Source of the DNA: Bacteroidales bacterium
GTDB lineage: Bacteria > Bacteroidota > Bacteroidia > Bacteroidales > UBA12077
Length of the DNA: 39,950 nt
Assembly: GCA_030668615.1 (NCBI GenBank)
Contig: DAOUTQ010000010.1
Span: forward strand, 1 to 39,950
Direction: 5' to 3'
Shown here: positions 22,572-31,354 of the stretch, piece by piece
How the letters are laid out: every line of letters starts with the position of its first letter
How positions within the stretch are numbered: position 1 is the stretch's first letter
Notes under the pieces: model-generated
What the model was told of the DNA's origin: nothing
Seen by the model: only the letters and a program-made list of their open reading frames with translations
Databases searched by the model: none
Position numbers and translations under genes: made by a program

Positions 22572-25028
22572 CTAAAATTTTATGGTTAATTTGAGATTAA
22601 ACCTTCGTGAAGTTAAATAATTGGGAACAGCATATTGAGATGCATTTCCAGCTTGGTTGCTTACTGTTTTTACCCACATGTACGATATTGTATTGTTTAT
22701 ATCGAGCAAATTAAATATCTCAAAACTAATCCACATATCTTCGAAAACATTAAGAAAGCTGCCAGTTTTAAACTCTTTTTCTTCCTTGATTATGACTTTT
22801 GAAAATCCCATATCCACACGTTTATATGGTCTCATTCTGTAAACCTGATCATACCGGTCTTTTTCAGGTGAAGAAAAAGGCAATCGACTTCCGTAATGTA
22901 AACTCAGATTCATTCTGTATGATGGATTCATTGGTAAATAATCCTGAAAATACATACTAAAATTAACCAATTGATCAGTTGGCCGTGCATAATATCCCGG
23001 CTCAATTAATTGCCCTTCAGAATCGTAATAAAAATCTCCATCAATATCTTCTTTGGTTTGCATTAAAGATAAACTTGCCCATGATTCAATTCCCTGAACA
23101 AATTCGCCATTAATTTTAAAATCAATACCGTAAGCATAACCTTTCGCAATGTTCTCAGCCGAATATACAAGATGAACATTATCAATCTTATAAGGTATCA
23201 AATCATTTAAAATCTTATAATAAAGCTCAGTAGTTAATTTAAAAGGTCTGCTCCATGCTTTAAAATTATAATCGTTTCCTAATACAAAATGTATTGATTT
23301 TTGTGATTTTATTTCAGGATTAACAACGCCATCTGAGTTTTTCATCTCCTTATAAAATGGTGGTTGATAATACAATCCCGCTGCAAACCTGAAAAGCATA
23401 TCCTTTTTCGAATTGGGTTTGTAGGATACAGATGTTCGTGGAGTAAGTATAAACTCATCGCTAAAATTCCAGTAATTGGCACGTAAACCAATGTTAAAAT
23501 AGAAATCGCCATTATTGACTAATTTCATATTATAAGTATTCTGGATATACGCTGTTATTCTACTCGAATAGATTTGGTTTGAAGCTCTTGCAGTTTCGAA
23601 TAATTCAATTGAAGTTCCGGTATAAGGCAATGAATAACCAGCCGAATCCAACATTTTCCATTGGTTTACTATATCGTCAATAACTTCGTAATTGTATTTA
23701 GCTCCCCAACGCAAACGATTATTTGATTTATAATATCCTCCTTTAAAAGAAACTGAATATACGCTTGCTGTTAAATAATTTCTGGCATGATTAAGGAAAG
23801 TTCCTATACCAATATTCATAATACTATCACCATATGTATCAGAACCAATCGTGTTATCTAACTCATTTAAATAATACTGACCCTGTATATCGTATGTTTC
23901 TTCCTCATAGGTTTTGAAAGCCGAAAGAATCAATTTAAAAGTTAGATTTTCGTTAGGATTATAATTACTTGTAAAAGCACCCAAATATGTTTCAAATCGA
24001 TCTTTTTCGTTTCCATCATAATAAATATTCAGGTTTAATGCTTCATCGATTGTTCCAAAAGAAGTTTTGCGGTTTACAGGAACAAATTGATAACTATTCA
24101 GTGAATAATATCCTAAGAAATCAAAATCGAGTTTGTTATTCACTTTATATGTAAAATATGTCTGAAAATCATAGAACTCAGGATTATAATCACCTTTTGT
24201 TTCGAGTGAATTTAAAACATACTGCGATGTTTTATATCTAAATCCGGTGTTATAAGTAAATTTTCCATTTTTTGAAATATCTTCGACATGTACCGCTCCA
24301 CCCAGAAAACTTAATGTAACACTTGCTGCAAAATCGATTGGCTTTCTATATCTGATATCCAGTACCGATGACATTTTATCACCAAATCTGGTTTCAAAGC
24401 CACCTGAAGAAAAATGTATCGAAGAAACCATGTCGGAATTCAGAAAACTAAGTCCTTCCTGTTGTCCTGAACGAACTAACATTGGCCGATAAATTTCAAT
24501 ATCGTTAACATAAACCAGATTTTCATCAAAGTTTCCTCCACGTACCGAATATTGTGAACTCAGCTCGGAGTTAGATGAAACTCCCGGCATTGTTTTAATC
24601 AAGGATTCAAGGTTTCCGGAAATATCAGGATTTAACTCTATATGCTTTGCATCTATCTTTACTAAGTTACTTTCAGGAGATAATTCCCCAACAACAGAAA
24701 CTTCGCCAATATCGCTGACAGAAACTTCCAAAATAATGTTGTAATTTGCAATTTGATCTATTTTTGAATTTATCGTAAAACTTTTAGCAGAATAACCTAT
24801 GCACGAAACTTGAATTGAAACGTCTTTATTTGGTGAAATTTTAAAATAAAAACTACCATCTTTATCAGAAATAACTCCAGTATTATTTGACATGTTTCTT
24901 ATATGAGCCGATTCTATTGGATTACCTTTTGCATCAAGAACTTTCCCCTTAAATGTAACGACATTTTGCGCCATTGAAGAAAATGCAAAAAATAAACTAA
25001 GAATAATTAAACCAACAACCGACCTCAT
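22572..25028 (-). CDS. TonB-dependent outer-membrane receptor with carboxypeptidase-like N-terminal domain
   Basis: This is an outer-membrane active transporter of about 818 aa. The ATG at 25026-25028 is preferred over an upstream TTG at 25043 because it starts the signal peptide directly (MRSVVGLIILSLFFAFSSMA, then QN). A CarboxypepD_reg-like domain covers about residues 25-110 (FKGKVLDAKGNPIESAHIRN), then a plug domain (LIKTMPGVSSNSELSSQYSVRGGNF with VYVNDIEIYRP) and a 22-strand-type barrel ending LTIKF. It is shorter than SusC proteins (about 1000 aa) and no SusD gene is next to it, so a polysaccharide role is not indicated; substrates such as metal chelates or cofactors are possible. No Pho box is evident upstream. 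Confidence 0.9.
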   Translation of the reverse strand: MRSVVGLIILSLFFAFSSMAQNVVTFKGKVLDAKGNPIESAHIRNMSNNTGVISDKDGSFYFKISPNKDVSIQVSCIGYSAKSFTINSKIDQIANYNIILEVSVSDIGEVSVVGELSPESNLVKIDAKHIELNPDISGNLESLIKTMPGVSSNSELSSQYSVRGGNFDENLVYVNDIEIYRPMLVRSGQQEGLSFLNSDMVSSIHFSSGGFETRFGDKMSSVLDIRYRKPIDFAASVTLSFLGGAVHVEDISKNGKFTYNTGFRYKTSQYVLNSLETKGDYNPEFYDFQTYFTYKVNNKLDFDFLGYYSLNSYQFVPVNRKTSFGTIDEALNLNIYYDGNEKDRFETYLGAFTSNYNPNENLTFKLILSAFKTYEEETYDIQGQYYLNELDNTIGSDTYGDSIMNIGIGTFLNHARNYLTASVYSVSFKGGYYKSNNRLRWGAKYNYEVIDDIVNQWKMLDSAGYSLPYTGTSIELFETARASNQIYSSRITAYIQNTYNMKLVNNGDFYFNIGLRANYWNFSDEFILTPRTSVSYKPNSKKDMLFRFAAGLYYQPPFYKEMKNSDGVVNPEIKSQKSIHFVLGNDYNFKAWSRPFKLTTELYYKILNDLIPYKIDNVHLVYSAENIAKGYAYGIDFKINGEFVQGIESWASLSLMQTKEDIDGDFYYDSEGQLIEPGYYARPTDQLVNFSMYFQDYLPMNPSYRMNLSLHYGSRLPFSSPEKDRYDQVYRMRPYKRVDMGFSKVIIKEEKEFKTGSFLNVFEDMWISFEIFNLLDINNTISYMWVKTVSNQAGNASQYAVPNYLTSRRFNLKLTIKF

Positions 25029-25174
25029 CGTGCAAATAATCAATAATTACTAAGCTATAAACACCAAAATCATGAAAATATTATGGTATTTTTAAGAAAG
25101 TCAAAACTAATTCATTCTGTTTAGATTAAAAAAAAACAATAAATTTATTTCCTAATAAACAATTCCATACTATC

Positions 25175-25585
25175 ATGATAGATCAAAAAGAAATCACACT
25201 TCCAGCTTTTAAACGTGGCTATCACATTATTAATCATTTAATTAAAGATGAAATTAAGAATCTTCCAGAAAAAGGTTTACTTCATATTTTTATTAAACAT
25301 ACTTCGGCAGCTTTAACAATAAATGAAAATGCAGATCCGTCAGTTTTAGTAGATTTTGAAAACTTCACAAATAAATTAATTCCCGATGGCGATAGCACAT
25401 TTTCGCATATTATGGAGGGTCCTGATGATATGGCAGCACATATCAAATCATCCACTTACGGACAGTCACTTACTATTCCAATTTCAAATCATCGACTGAA
25501 TTTAGGTACTTGGCAAGGTATATATTTATGCGAATTTCGAAATCATGGTGGTAATAGAAAACTTGTTCTAACAATTTATTACTAA
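25175..25585 (+). CDS. yjbQ: YjbQ/UPF0047 family protein (secondary thiamine-phosphate synthase-like)
   Basis: This 136-aa protein is a typical member of the YjbQ family. Conserved features are HTSAALTINENADPSVLVDFE near residues 45-65, HIMEGPDDMAAHIKSS near 84-99, and GTWQGIYLCEFRNHGG near the C-terminus, together forming the family's His/Glu-lined metal site. E. coli YjbQ can replace thiamine-phosphate synthase weakly; the physiological role is not settled. Length and sequence are standard. It is divergent from the TonB receptor (131 to 146 bp apart) and is followed by a 301-bp gap, so it is probably a single-gene unit. Confidence 0.93.
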   Translation: MIDQKEITLPAFKRGYHIINHLIKDEIKNLPEKGLLHIFIKHTSAALTINENADPSVLVDFENFTNKLIPDGDSTFSHIMEGPDDMAAHIKSSTYGQSLTIPISNHRLNLGTWQGIYLCEFRNHGGNRKLVLTIYY

Positions 25586-25886
25586 TTGAATGTTGAAACT
25601 TAAAGTTTCAAAGAATAAAAAAATAATATTGCGCTTATCTGATCACGTAAATTTCTTTACTAATACTCTTTCGGCATAAGCCATTAGCTATCAGTAATAT
25701 AAAAAAGCTCCGAAAAACACACACCGTAGTTACAAATTGTAAGTAATAAGCCCAATTTACTATAAATATGTTATTTAAAACATTTACTTATTGGACATTT
25801 GTTAAAAATTACCCTACATTTGCTTTTAAATAATAAAAAACGGTAAAGAATAATTTTTTTATAAAATATTAATACATAATTACAAT
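25586..25886. other. 301-bp gap between yjbQ and iorA
   Basis: It holds an 8-bp perfect hairpin just after yjbQ (TTGAAACT at 25593-25600, AGTTTCAA at 25604-25611, without a T tract, so a poor terminator) and the iorA promoter near its 3' end. In 25612-25787 I see no gene, tRNA or repeat. Confidence 0.5.
25788..25822 (+). promoter_or_regulatory. Promoter of iorAB (TTATTG, 21 bp, TACATTTG)
   Basis: A -33-like TTATTG (25788-25793) is spaced 21 bp from a -7 octamer TACATTTG (25815-25822), which fits the Bacteroidota housekeeping promoter form TTTG-19/21-TAnnTTTG. The start would fall near 25829, leaving a leader of about 58 nt before the ATG at 25887. Confidence 0.6.
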
Positions 25887-27503
25887 ATGCAAAAATTACT
25901 ATTATTAGGCGATGAAGCTATAGCTCAAGGAGCTTTAGATGGAGGGATGTCTGGAATTTATGCTTATCCCGGTACTCCATCAACTGAAATCACCGAATAT
26001 GTACAAGCATCTAAATTTGCTAAAGAAAAAAACATTCATAGCCAATGGTCAGCAAACGAAAAAACAGCAATGGAATCTGCATTAGGTATGTCATATGCTG
26101 GAAAACGTGCTATGGTTTGTATGAAACACGTTGGTTTAAACGTTGCAGCAGATGCATTTGTTAACTCATCAATAACTGGTGTAAATGGTGGTTTAGTTGT
26201 TGTTGCAGCAGATGACCCGTCAATGCATTCATCTCAAAACGAACAAGATTCAAGATTCTATGGTAACTTTGCCATGATGCCAATGCTTGAGCCTGTTGAT
26301 CAACAAGAAGCTTACGAAATGTCTTATCATGGTTTTGAATTATCGGAAAAATTTAAGTTACCGGTATTATTAAAAGTAACAACAAGACTTGCTCACTCTC
26401 GTGCCGGTGTTCAAACAATGGAACAAAAAGCAGAAAATGAAGTTTCTCTTCCATCTAACTTAACACAATTTGTATTATTACCATCTATTGCTCGAAAGCA
26501 ATATAAAACTTTATTAGGTATACAAAGCGCTTTAGAAGAAGCTTCTGAAGAATCTAAATTCAATAAATACATTGATGGTTCTGATAAATCTCTTGGAATT
26601 ATTGCCCCAGGGATTGCTTACAACTATTTAATGGAGAATTTCCAAGATAAAGAATTAAACAATCCTGTATTGAAAATTGGACAATATCCAATTCCGCGAA
26701 AGCAAATCATGAAAATGATTGAAGAGTGTGATAGAATTCTTGTTCTTGAAGAAGGTGCTCCTATTATTGAAGAATCGTTAAAAGGATATCAAGAAGCTGG
26801 AACTCCAATTTCTGGTAGATTAGACGGTACTTTACCACGAGATGGTGAACTAAATCCAAATTTAGTTGCAAAAGCACTTGGTTTTGAAACTGTATTAGAT
26901 GGAGAGATTCCTGAATTGGTAAGAAATCGTCCACCTTCAATGTGTGTTGGTTGTGGTCATATAGATGCTTACGAAGCATTAAACGAATCGTTAAAAGAAT
27001 ATGGTACTGGAAGAGTATTTTCTGATATAGGATGTTATACTTTAGGTGCTTTGCCTCCATACAATGCTATTAACTCTTGTGTCGATATGGGTGCTTCTAT
27101 TACAATGGCAAAAGGTGCAGCTGATGCTGGTTTAATTCCTGCTGTTGCTGTTATCGGAGACTCTACTTTCACTCACTCAGGAATGACAGGTTTAATTGAT
27201 TGTGTTACTGAAAATAGCCCTGTTACAATAATTATTTCTGACAACTATACCACAGGTATGACAGGTGGGCAAGATTCAAAAGCTCTTGGTAGAATCGAAG
27301 ATATATGTAAAGGTATTGGAGTACACCCTGATCACATTAGAGTCTTCAGACCACTAAAGAAAAACATGGACGAAATGGTTCAGATAATGAAAGAAGAATT
27401 GACATACAAAGGTGTATCAGTTATTATTCCACGTCGTCAGTGTGTTCAAACAATGAAAAATAAGAAGCTTGCTGAGCAACTTAAAGAATTAAATCTTAAA
27501 TAA
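25887..27503 (+). CDS. iorA: Indolepyruvate:ferredoxin oxidoreductase, alpha subunit, without ferredoxin domain
   Basis: This 538-aa subunit carries the thiamine-diphosphate sites of an enzyme that oxidatively decarboxylates aryl-2-oxoacids, such as indolepyruvate or phenylpyruvate, to the acyl-CoA and reduced ferredoxin. The N-terminal pyrimidine-binding domain starts LLLGDEAIAQGALDGGMSGI with AYPGTPSTEI; the C-terminal pyrophosphate domain has MCVGCGH near residues 350-356 and GDSTFTHSGMTGLIDCV near 424-440, ending its motif at SDNYTTGMTGG. The archaeal enzymes carry a C-terminal 8Fe ferredoxin domain with two CxxCxxC clusters; here the protein stops soon after IIPRRQCVQTM. Shorter alpha subunits of this kind occur in Bacteroidota, so electrons must leave through another route. 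iorB starts 39 nt downstream. A good promoter is present upstream. Confidence 0.93.
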   Translation: MQKLLLLGDEAIAQGALDGGMSGIYAYPGTPSTEITEYVQASKFAKEKNIHSQWSANEKTAMESALGMSYAGKRAMVCMKHVGLNVAADAFVNSSITGVNGGLVVVAADDPSMHSSQNEQDSRFYGNFAMMPMLEPVDQQEAYEMSYHGFELSEKFKLPVLLKVTTRLAHSRAGVQTMEQKAENEVSLPSNLTQFVLLPSIARKQYKTLLGIQSALEEASEESKFNKYIDGSDKSLGIIAPGIAYNYLMENFQDKELNNPVLKIGQYPIPRKQIMKMIEECDRILVLEEGAPIIEESLKGYQEAGTPISGRLDGTLPRDGELNPNLVAKALGFETVLDGEIPELVRNRPPSMCVGCGHIDAYEALNESLKEYGTGRVFSDIGCYTLGALPPYNAINSCVDMGASITMAKGAADAGLIPAVAVIGDSTFTHSGMTGLIDCVTENSPVTIIISDNYTTGMTGGQDSKALGRIEDICKGIGVHPDHIRVFRPLKKNMDEMVQIMKEELTYKGVSVIIPRRQCVQTMKNKKLAEQLKELNLK

Positions 27504-27542
27504 TCTACATTACTAACATAAATAATCATTAAAACAAAAATT

Positions 27543-28124
27543 ATGAAAACAGATATTATATTAGCTGGTGTAGGTGGACAAGGAATATTATCAATTGCTG
27601 CAACTATTGGTATGGCAGCTTTACATAATGATCTACACTTAAAACAAGCCGAAGTTCATGGAATGAGCCAACGCGGTGGAGCTGTTCAATCAAACATGAG
27701 AATTTCTGATAAACCAATTGCATCGGATCTTATTCCTATGGGAGCTGCAGACATTATTCTTTCGGTTGAACCGATGGAATCGTTAAGATATTTACCTTAC
27801 TTAAAAAAAGGTGGTTGGTTAGTAACTAATACAACTCCTTTTGTAAATATTCCTAATTATCCTGAAGTAGAAGAAGTTTTAGCAGAAGTGAAAAAACAAA
27901 AGAAGTTTATTGCTGTTGATGCAGATAAAATTGCCTCCGAAATTGGATCAAAACGCTCATCAAACATTGTTATGCTTGGAGCTGCATCTCCATTTTTTGA
28001 AATATCATTTGAAAGTTTCGAAGAAGGTATTCGTCAGATTTTTGGACGTAAAGGAGAAGATATTGTAAATTCAAACTTAAAAGCTTTGAGAGCAGGTAGA
28101 GAATTTGCAGAAAAAAACAGATAG
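27543..28124 (+). CDS. iorB: Indolepyruvate:ferredoxin oxidoreductase, beta (gamma-type) subunit
   Basis: This 193-aa subunit belongs to the pyruvate:ferredoxin oxidoreductase gamma-type fold. It starts IILAGVGGQGILSIAATIG, the classic glycine-rich N-terminus, and continues with LKQAEVHGMSQRGGAVQSNM and SVEPMESLRYLPYLKKGG. It pairs with the alpha subunit encoded directly upstream to form the active complex; together they act in anaerobic aromatic amino acid fermentation, or in reverse for aryl-acid assimilation. Length is standard (about 190-200 aa). The gene is followed by a rho-independent terminator, so iorAB is a two-gene operon without a paaK-type CoA ligase beside it. Confidence 0.94.
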   Translation: MKTDIILAGVGGQGILSIAATIGMAALHNDLHLKQAEVHGMSQRGGAVQSNMRISDKPIASDLIPMGAADIILSVEPMESLRYLPYLKKGGWLVTNTTPFVNIPNYPEVEEVLAEVKKQKKFIAVDADKIASEIGSKRSSNIVMLGAASPFFEISFESFEEGIRQIFGRKGEDIVNSNLKALRAGREFAEKNR

Positions 28125-28145
28125 TACATTCTATTAAAATAAATC

Positions 28146-28178
28146 AAGTGTCATGGATTTTTTCATGGCACTTTTTTT
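28146..28178 (+). terminator. Rho-independent terminator after iorB
   Basis: AAGTGTCATG (28146-28155) pairs with CATGGCACTT (28164-28173) with one G:U pair around an 8-nt loop, followed by a run of T to 28178. Confidence 0.9.
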
Positions 28179-28202
28179 ATATTCGTACGTTAATTCTTTA
28201 AT

Positions 28203-29084
28203 ATGAGAATACTTTTAAAAAAAATAAAATCTTTTGATCTTATTATAATACTATATTGTATTCTAACAGGAATTTACATAACCTTTGGTTTTAATCAACT
28301 TCAAAACATTTTTTCTCACCTGCTAATACGAGTTGTTTTTATTACTCTAATACTATTGCTTATTTCAGTTGAAAAGTCTAATAATAAGTTCTTGTATTTT
28401 ATTAGGAACTTTTATCCACTCTTATTACTAGGTTTCTTTTACAGCGAAACAGATTACTATAACAATCTTCTTTTTGAAAATTTTGACCCACTCCTAATAC
28501 CTATTGAAAACTTTCTATTCGGCTCTCAACTTTCTTTAGAATTCTCCCAACATATTCCTTTTCAATGGTTTAGTGAATTAATGCACTTTGGTTATTTTTC
28601 ATACTATTTAATGACCTTTGGTGTTCCTCTTCTTTTTTATTTAAAAGCACCAAAGCAATTTGAAAAAACAATGTTTATAATAGTATTGTCTTTTTGCTTT
28701 TATTATATCTTTTTTATCCTTTTTCCTTCAATTGGTCCGCAATTTTATTTTCCAATTGAACAAAGAATTGTTCCTGATGGGTATCTCTTTCAAAAATTAC
28801 TGAGTATTATACTTGAAACTGGCGAAACACAAACTGGAGCTTTCCCAAGTTCACATGTAGGTATGGCAATTTTATTTCTTATTTTGATTGGTAAATACTA
28901 TAAAAAATTACTTTTTATGTTAATCCTTGTAGTTATTATTTTAGTTGCTTCTACAGTTTATATTAAAGCTCACTATGCCGTTGATATATTAGCAGGATTA
29001 GTTACAGGAATTATGTTTTATTATTTATCTGAAAAGATATATAATAAATACTTTAATTCAATAATAGCAAATAAGGTGTTATAG
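28203..29084 (+). CDS. PAP2-superfamily membrane enzyme (lipid phosphatase / AUR1-like phosphotransferase)
   Basis: This 293-aa protein has six or more membrane segments. The PAP2 motifs are visible: PSSH at 215-218 within GAFPSSHVGMA, and the downstream catalytic pair His257 and Asp261 in YIKAHYAVDILAG. Instead of the usual first motif it has FPSIGPQFYFP at 174-184, as in the AUR1/inositol-phosphorylceramide-synthase branch of the superfamily. These enzymes move a phospho-head group between lipids or remove phosphate from one. It therefore could act on ceramide or on phosphatidate; sequence alone cannot say which. The acyltransferase-like gene follows after 72 bp on the same strand. It starts 24 nt past the iorB terminator. 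Confidence 0.75.
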   Translation: MRILLKKIKSFDLIIILYCILTGIYITFGFNQLQNIFSHLLIRVVFITLILLLISVEKSNNKFLYFIRNFYPLLLLGFFYSETDYYNNLLFENFDPLLIPIENFLFGSQLSLEFSQHIPFQWFSELMHFGYFSYYLMTFGVPLLFYLKAPKQFEKTMFIIVLSFCFYYIFFILFPSIGPQFYFPIEQRIVPDGYLFQKLLSIILETGETQTGAFPSSHVGMAILFLILIGKYYKKLLFMLILVVIILVASTVYIKAHYAVDILAGLVTGIMFYYLSEKIYNKYFNSIIANKVL

Positions 29085-29156
29085 CTTTTAATAGATTTAT
29101 TTTTATCTTAACCCCGATATTCAATTTATATTTTATTTACAATACAGAAAGTCAAT

Positions 29157-30272
29157 ATGCTGGAAATTATAGAAGTTAAAAATAAATCTGATCTCAAAAA
29201 ATTTATATACTTACCCGAAAAGATTCATAAAAATCACAAGAACTGGCTTCACCCGTTATATTCAGACGAATGGATTTTGTTTGACCCCAAAAAGAATAAG
29301 GCATTCAATTACTGTGATACATTACTCGCAATTGCAAAAAGAGATGGCAAAGTTGTAGGACGTATTATGGGAATTATTAATCATCGTTATAACGAAATTA
29401 ATAATGATAATTCTGGAAGGTTTTGTTTTATGGAAACATGGGATGACAAAGAAGTTTTTCATGAATTGGTTTCATTTGTTGAAGATTGGGCAAGAAATAA
29501 AGGAATGAAGAGATTAATTGGGCCATTTGGTTTTTCAGATGAAGATCCACAAGGTTTTTTAGTTGAAGGATTTTATCAGCCTACTGTTATGATAACAAAT
29601 TGTAGTCTTCCTCACATGGCTAAAATGATTGAAGATGAAGGATTTTCTAAAAAGATGGACTTTGTTCAGTATAATATTAAAACTCCTCAAGAAGTTCCAG
29701 CAATTTATGAACGTATTGCTCAGCGACCAGAGAAAAATGGTTACAAATTAGTTGAATTCACCAAACGTAAGCAACTTAAACCTTTTATTCGTCCTGTACT
29801 TGGGCTTACAAATGATACTTATACTGAGATATTTGGTTATGTACCATTTAGTGACGAAGAAATGGACGACTTTGCAAAAAGGTATTTACCTATTTTAGAT
29901 CCAAGGTTTATTAAAGTTATAGTTGATTCAAACTTTAAGGTTGTAGCTTATGTTATTGGTATGCCTAATATTAGTGATGGTATTAGGAAAGCAAAAGGTC
30001 GTTTATTTCCTTTCGGATTTATTAAAATACTTCGTTCAATGAAAAAATCAAATCAATTAGATTTGTTATTGGGTGCAGTTAAAGATGATCTGAGAAATAT
30101 TGGTTTAGATACAATGATGGCAAAAGCAATGCTTAAATCAACTAATGAACGAGGGCTCGAATTTATTGATAGCCATGTAGTAATGGAAACGAATACAAAA
30201 ATGCGAGCCGAAGTAGAAAAACTTGGAGGCAAAGTATATAAACGATATAGAATATTTCAAAAAGATTTATAA
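29157..30272 (+). CDS. GNAT-fold acyltransferase-like protein
   Basis: This 371-aa protein belongs to a Bacteroidota family with an acyl-CoA N-acyltransferase fold: residues about 30-75 (HKNWLHPLYSDEWILFDPKK, then VVGRIMGIINHRYNE) and 110-190 (WARNKGMKRLIGPFGFSDEDPQGFLVEGF) are the most characteristic parts. A second half, about 200-371, has another GNAT-like arrangement. No signal peptide or membrane segment is seen. I recall that the bacterial ceramide synthase of Caulobacter is of this general type, and the PAP2/AUR1-like gene upstream would fit a sphingolipid pathway, but this is a hypothesis; a plain acetyltransferase is the conservative call. A strong terminator follows. Confidence 0.62.
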   Translation: MLEIIEVKNKSDLKKFIYLPEKIHKNHKNWLHPLYSDEWILFDPKKNKAFNYCDTLLAIAKRDGKVVGRIMGIINHRYNEINNDNSGRFCFMETWDDKEVFHELVSFVEDWARNKGMKRLIGPFGFSDEDPQGFLVEGFYQPTVMITNCSLPHMAKMIEDEGFSKKMDFVQYNIKTPQEVPAIYERIAQRPEKNGYKLVEFTKRKQLKPFIRPVLGLTNDTYTEIFGYVPFSDEEMDDFAKRYLPILDPRFIKVIVDSNFKVVAYVIGMPNISDGIRKAKGRLFPFGFIKILRSMKKSNQLDLLLGAVKDDLRNIGLDTMMAKAMLKSTNERGLEFIDSHVVMETNTKMRAEVEKLGGKVYKRYRIFQKDL

Positions 30273-30276
30273 ATAC

Positions 30277-30310
30277 AAAATGGGGATTATTAATCCCCAT
30301 TTTATTTTAT
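30277..30310 (+). terminator. Rho-independent terminator after the GNAT-like gene
   Basis: AAAATGGGGA (30277-30286) pairs with TCCCCATTTT (30294-30303) around a 7-nt loop, followed by a T-rich tail. It also fits the convergent hflC transcript, because the 5' arm begins with A residues on the other strand. Confidence 0.9.
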
Positions 30311-30395
30311 TTAAGTATTTTTAATATTTCCACAACGAATTAAAAAATCCTAAATTTCAATCACTTACGATTCCTTAAAACATAGTCAATCCATA

Positions 30396-31340
30396 TTAAT
30401 TCATTTTCTTTAAATATTTATATAGTTCACTATCAGTTGTAAGGATAACAGATGTCGTTGAATCAAAAGTGGTTTGATATGTCTCCATAGATTTAAGAAA
30501 ACTATATAAATCTCTTGACATCGAAGATTTATTGTATGCAGAAGCATATATTAATGCCGCTTTTGCATCAGCTTTACCCTTAATTTCTTCCGCTATTCTG
30601 AATGCATCAGACTGTATTGTTTTAAGTTCGCGCTCTTTCTCTCCATTTATTTTTGAAGCTTCACCTTGCCCCTCAGATCTAAATTTATCAGCAATACGAA
30701 ATCTTTCACTTTTCATTCTTTCATAAACCTGCACTCTTACTTCCTGCACATAATTAATCCTTTTAAATCTGAAATCAAGTATTTCTATTCCTAAATCTTT
30801 AGCTTGTTCATTAGCAGTTTTTAGGATCATATTTTGAATTTTATCTCGTCCCACATTTATATTCATCAATGAATCTCCTATCAATTCACTGAGTACACCG
30901 GAAGATATCGGCGTTCTGTTACTATTACGAACAGCTTCTTCTATGTTATGATTCGCAATATAGTCTCGAGTTTCACCATCCAAAATATCATCAAGTCTTG
31001 AATGCGCACCTCTTTCATTTGTTAATCGTTTAAAAAACTGAAGAGGATCAGTAATTTGCCAACGTGCATACGTATCAACAAAAATAAACTTTTTATCCTT
31101 TGTAGGAATCTGATTTGGATCTCCATCCCATTCCATATAACGTTTCTCGAAGTAATTTACTTTTTGTACAAACGGAGTTTTAAACTTTAAACCTGATGTA
31201 ATAACTGCCTCACCAACAGGTTTGCCAAACTGCGTAATAACCGCTTGTTGCTTTTCATCTACCACAAATGTGCTTTGTGCTATTAAAATAATTGCAATAA
31301 CAATTATTACAATTGATATGATTGATTTTTTATTTTTCAT
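30396..31340 (-). CDS. hflC: HflC, SPFH-family modulator of the FtsH protease
   Basis: This 314-aa protein has one N-terminal membrane helix (about residues 6-23, IISIVIIVIAIILIAQ) and an SPFH/band 7 domain beginning VDEKQQAVITQFGKPVGEAV. HflC and HflK form a large periplasmic-facing cage around the membrane protease FtsH and restrain its access to membrane substrates. The coiled-coil segment with KFRSEGQGEASKINGEKERELK is the HflC signature. It is slightly shorter than E. coli HflC (334 aa). The gene follows hflK on the same strand after 14 nt, forming one operon. It ends toward the convergent GNAT gene. Confidence 0.94.
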   Translation of the reverse strand: MKNKKSIISIVIIVIAIILIAQSTFVVDEKQQAVITQFGKPVGEAVITSGLKFKTPFVQKVNYFEKRYMEWDGDPNQIPTKDKKFIFVDTYARWQITDPLQFFKRLTNERGAHSRLDDILDGETRDYIANHNIEEAVRNSNRTPISSGVLSELIGDSLMNINVGRDKIQNMILKTANEQAKDLGIEILDFRFKRINYVQEVRVQVYERMKSERFRIADKFRSEGQGEASKINGEKERELKTIQSDAFRIAEEIKGKADAKAALIYASAYNKSSMSRDLYSFLKSMETYQTTFDSTTSVILTTDSELYKYLKKMN

Positions 31341-31354
31341 AATTCAAATGCTTT

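Noticed and set aside
22572-25028. SusC-type glycan utilisation receptor
   Set aside because: It is about 200 residues shorter than SusC proteins and no SusD or glycoside hydrolase gene is nearby.
25593-25611. Hairpin after yjbQ as a rho-independent terminator
   Set aside because: The 8-bp stem has a 3-nt loop but few G:C pairs and no T tract follows it.
26764-27060. Minus-strand 98-aa open frame inside iorA
   Set aside because: It is a shadow of a strongly conserved coding region; its low-complexity Leu/His/Gln composition is typical of antisense frames.
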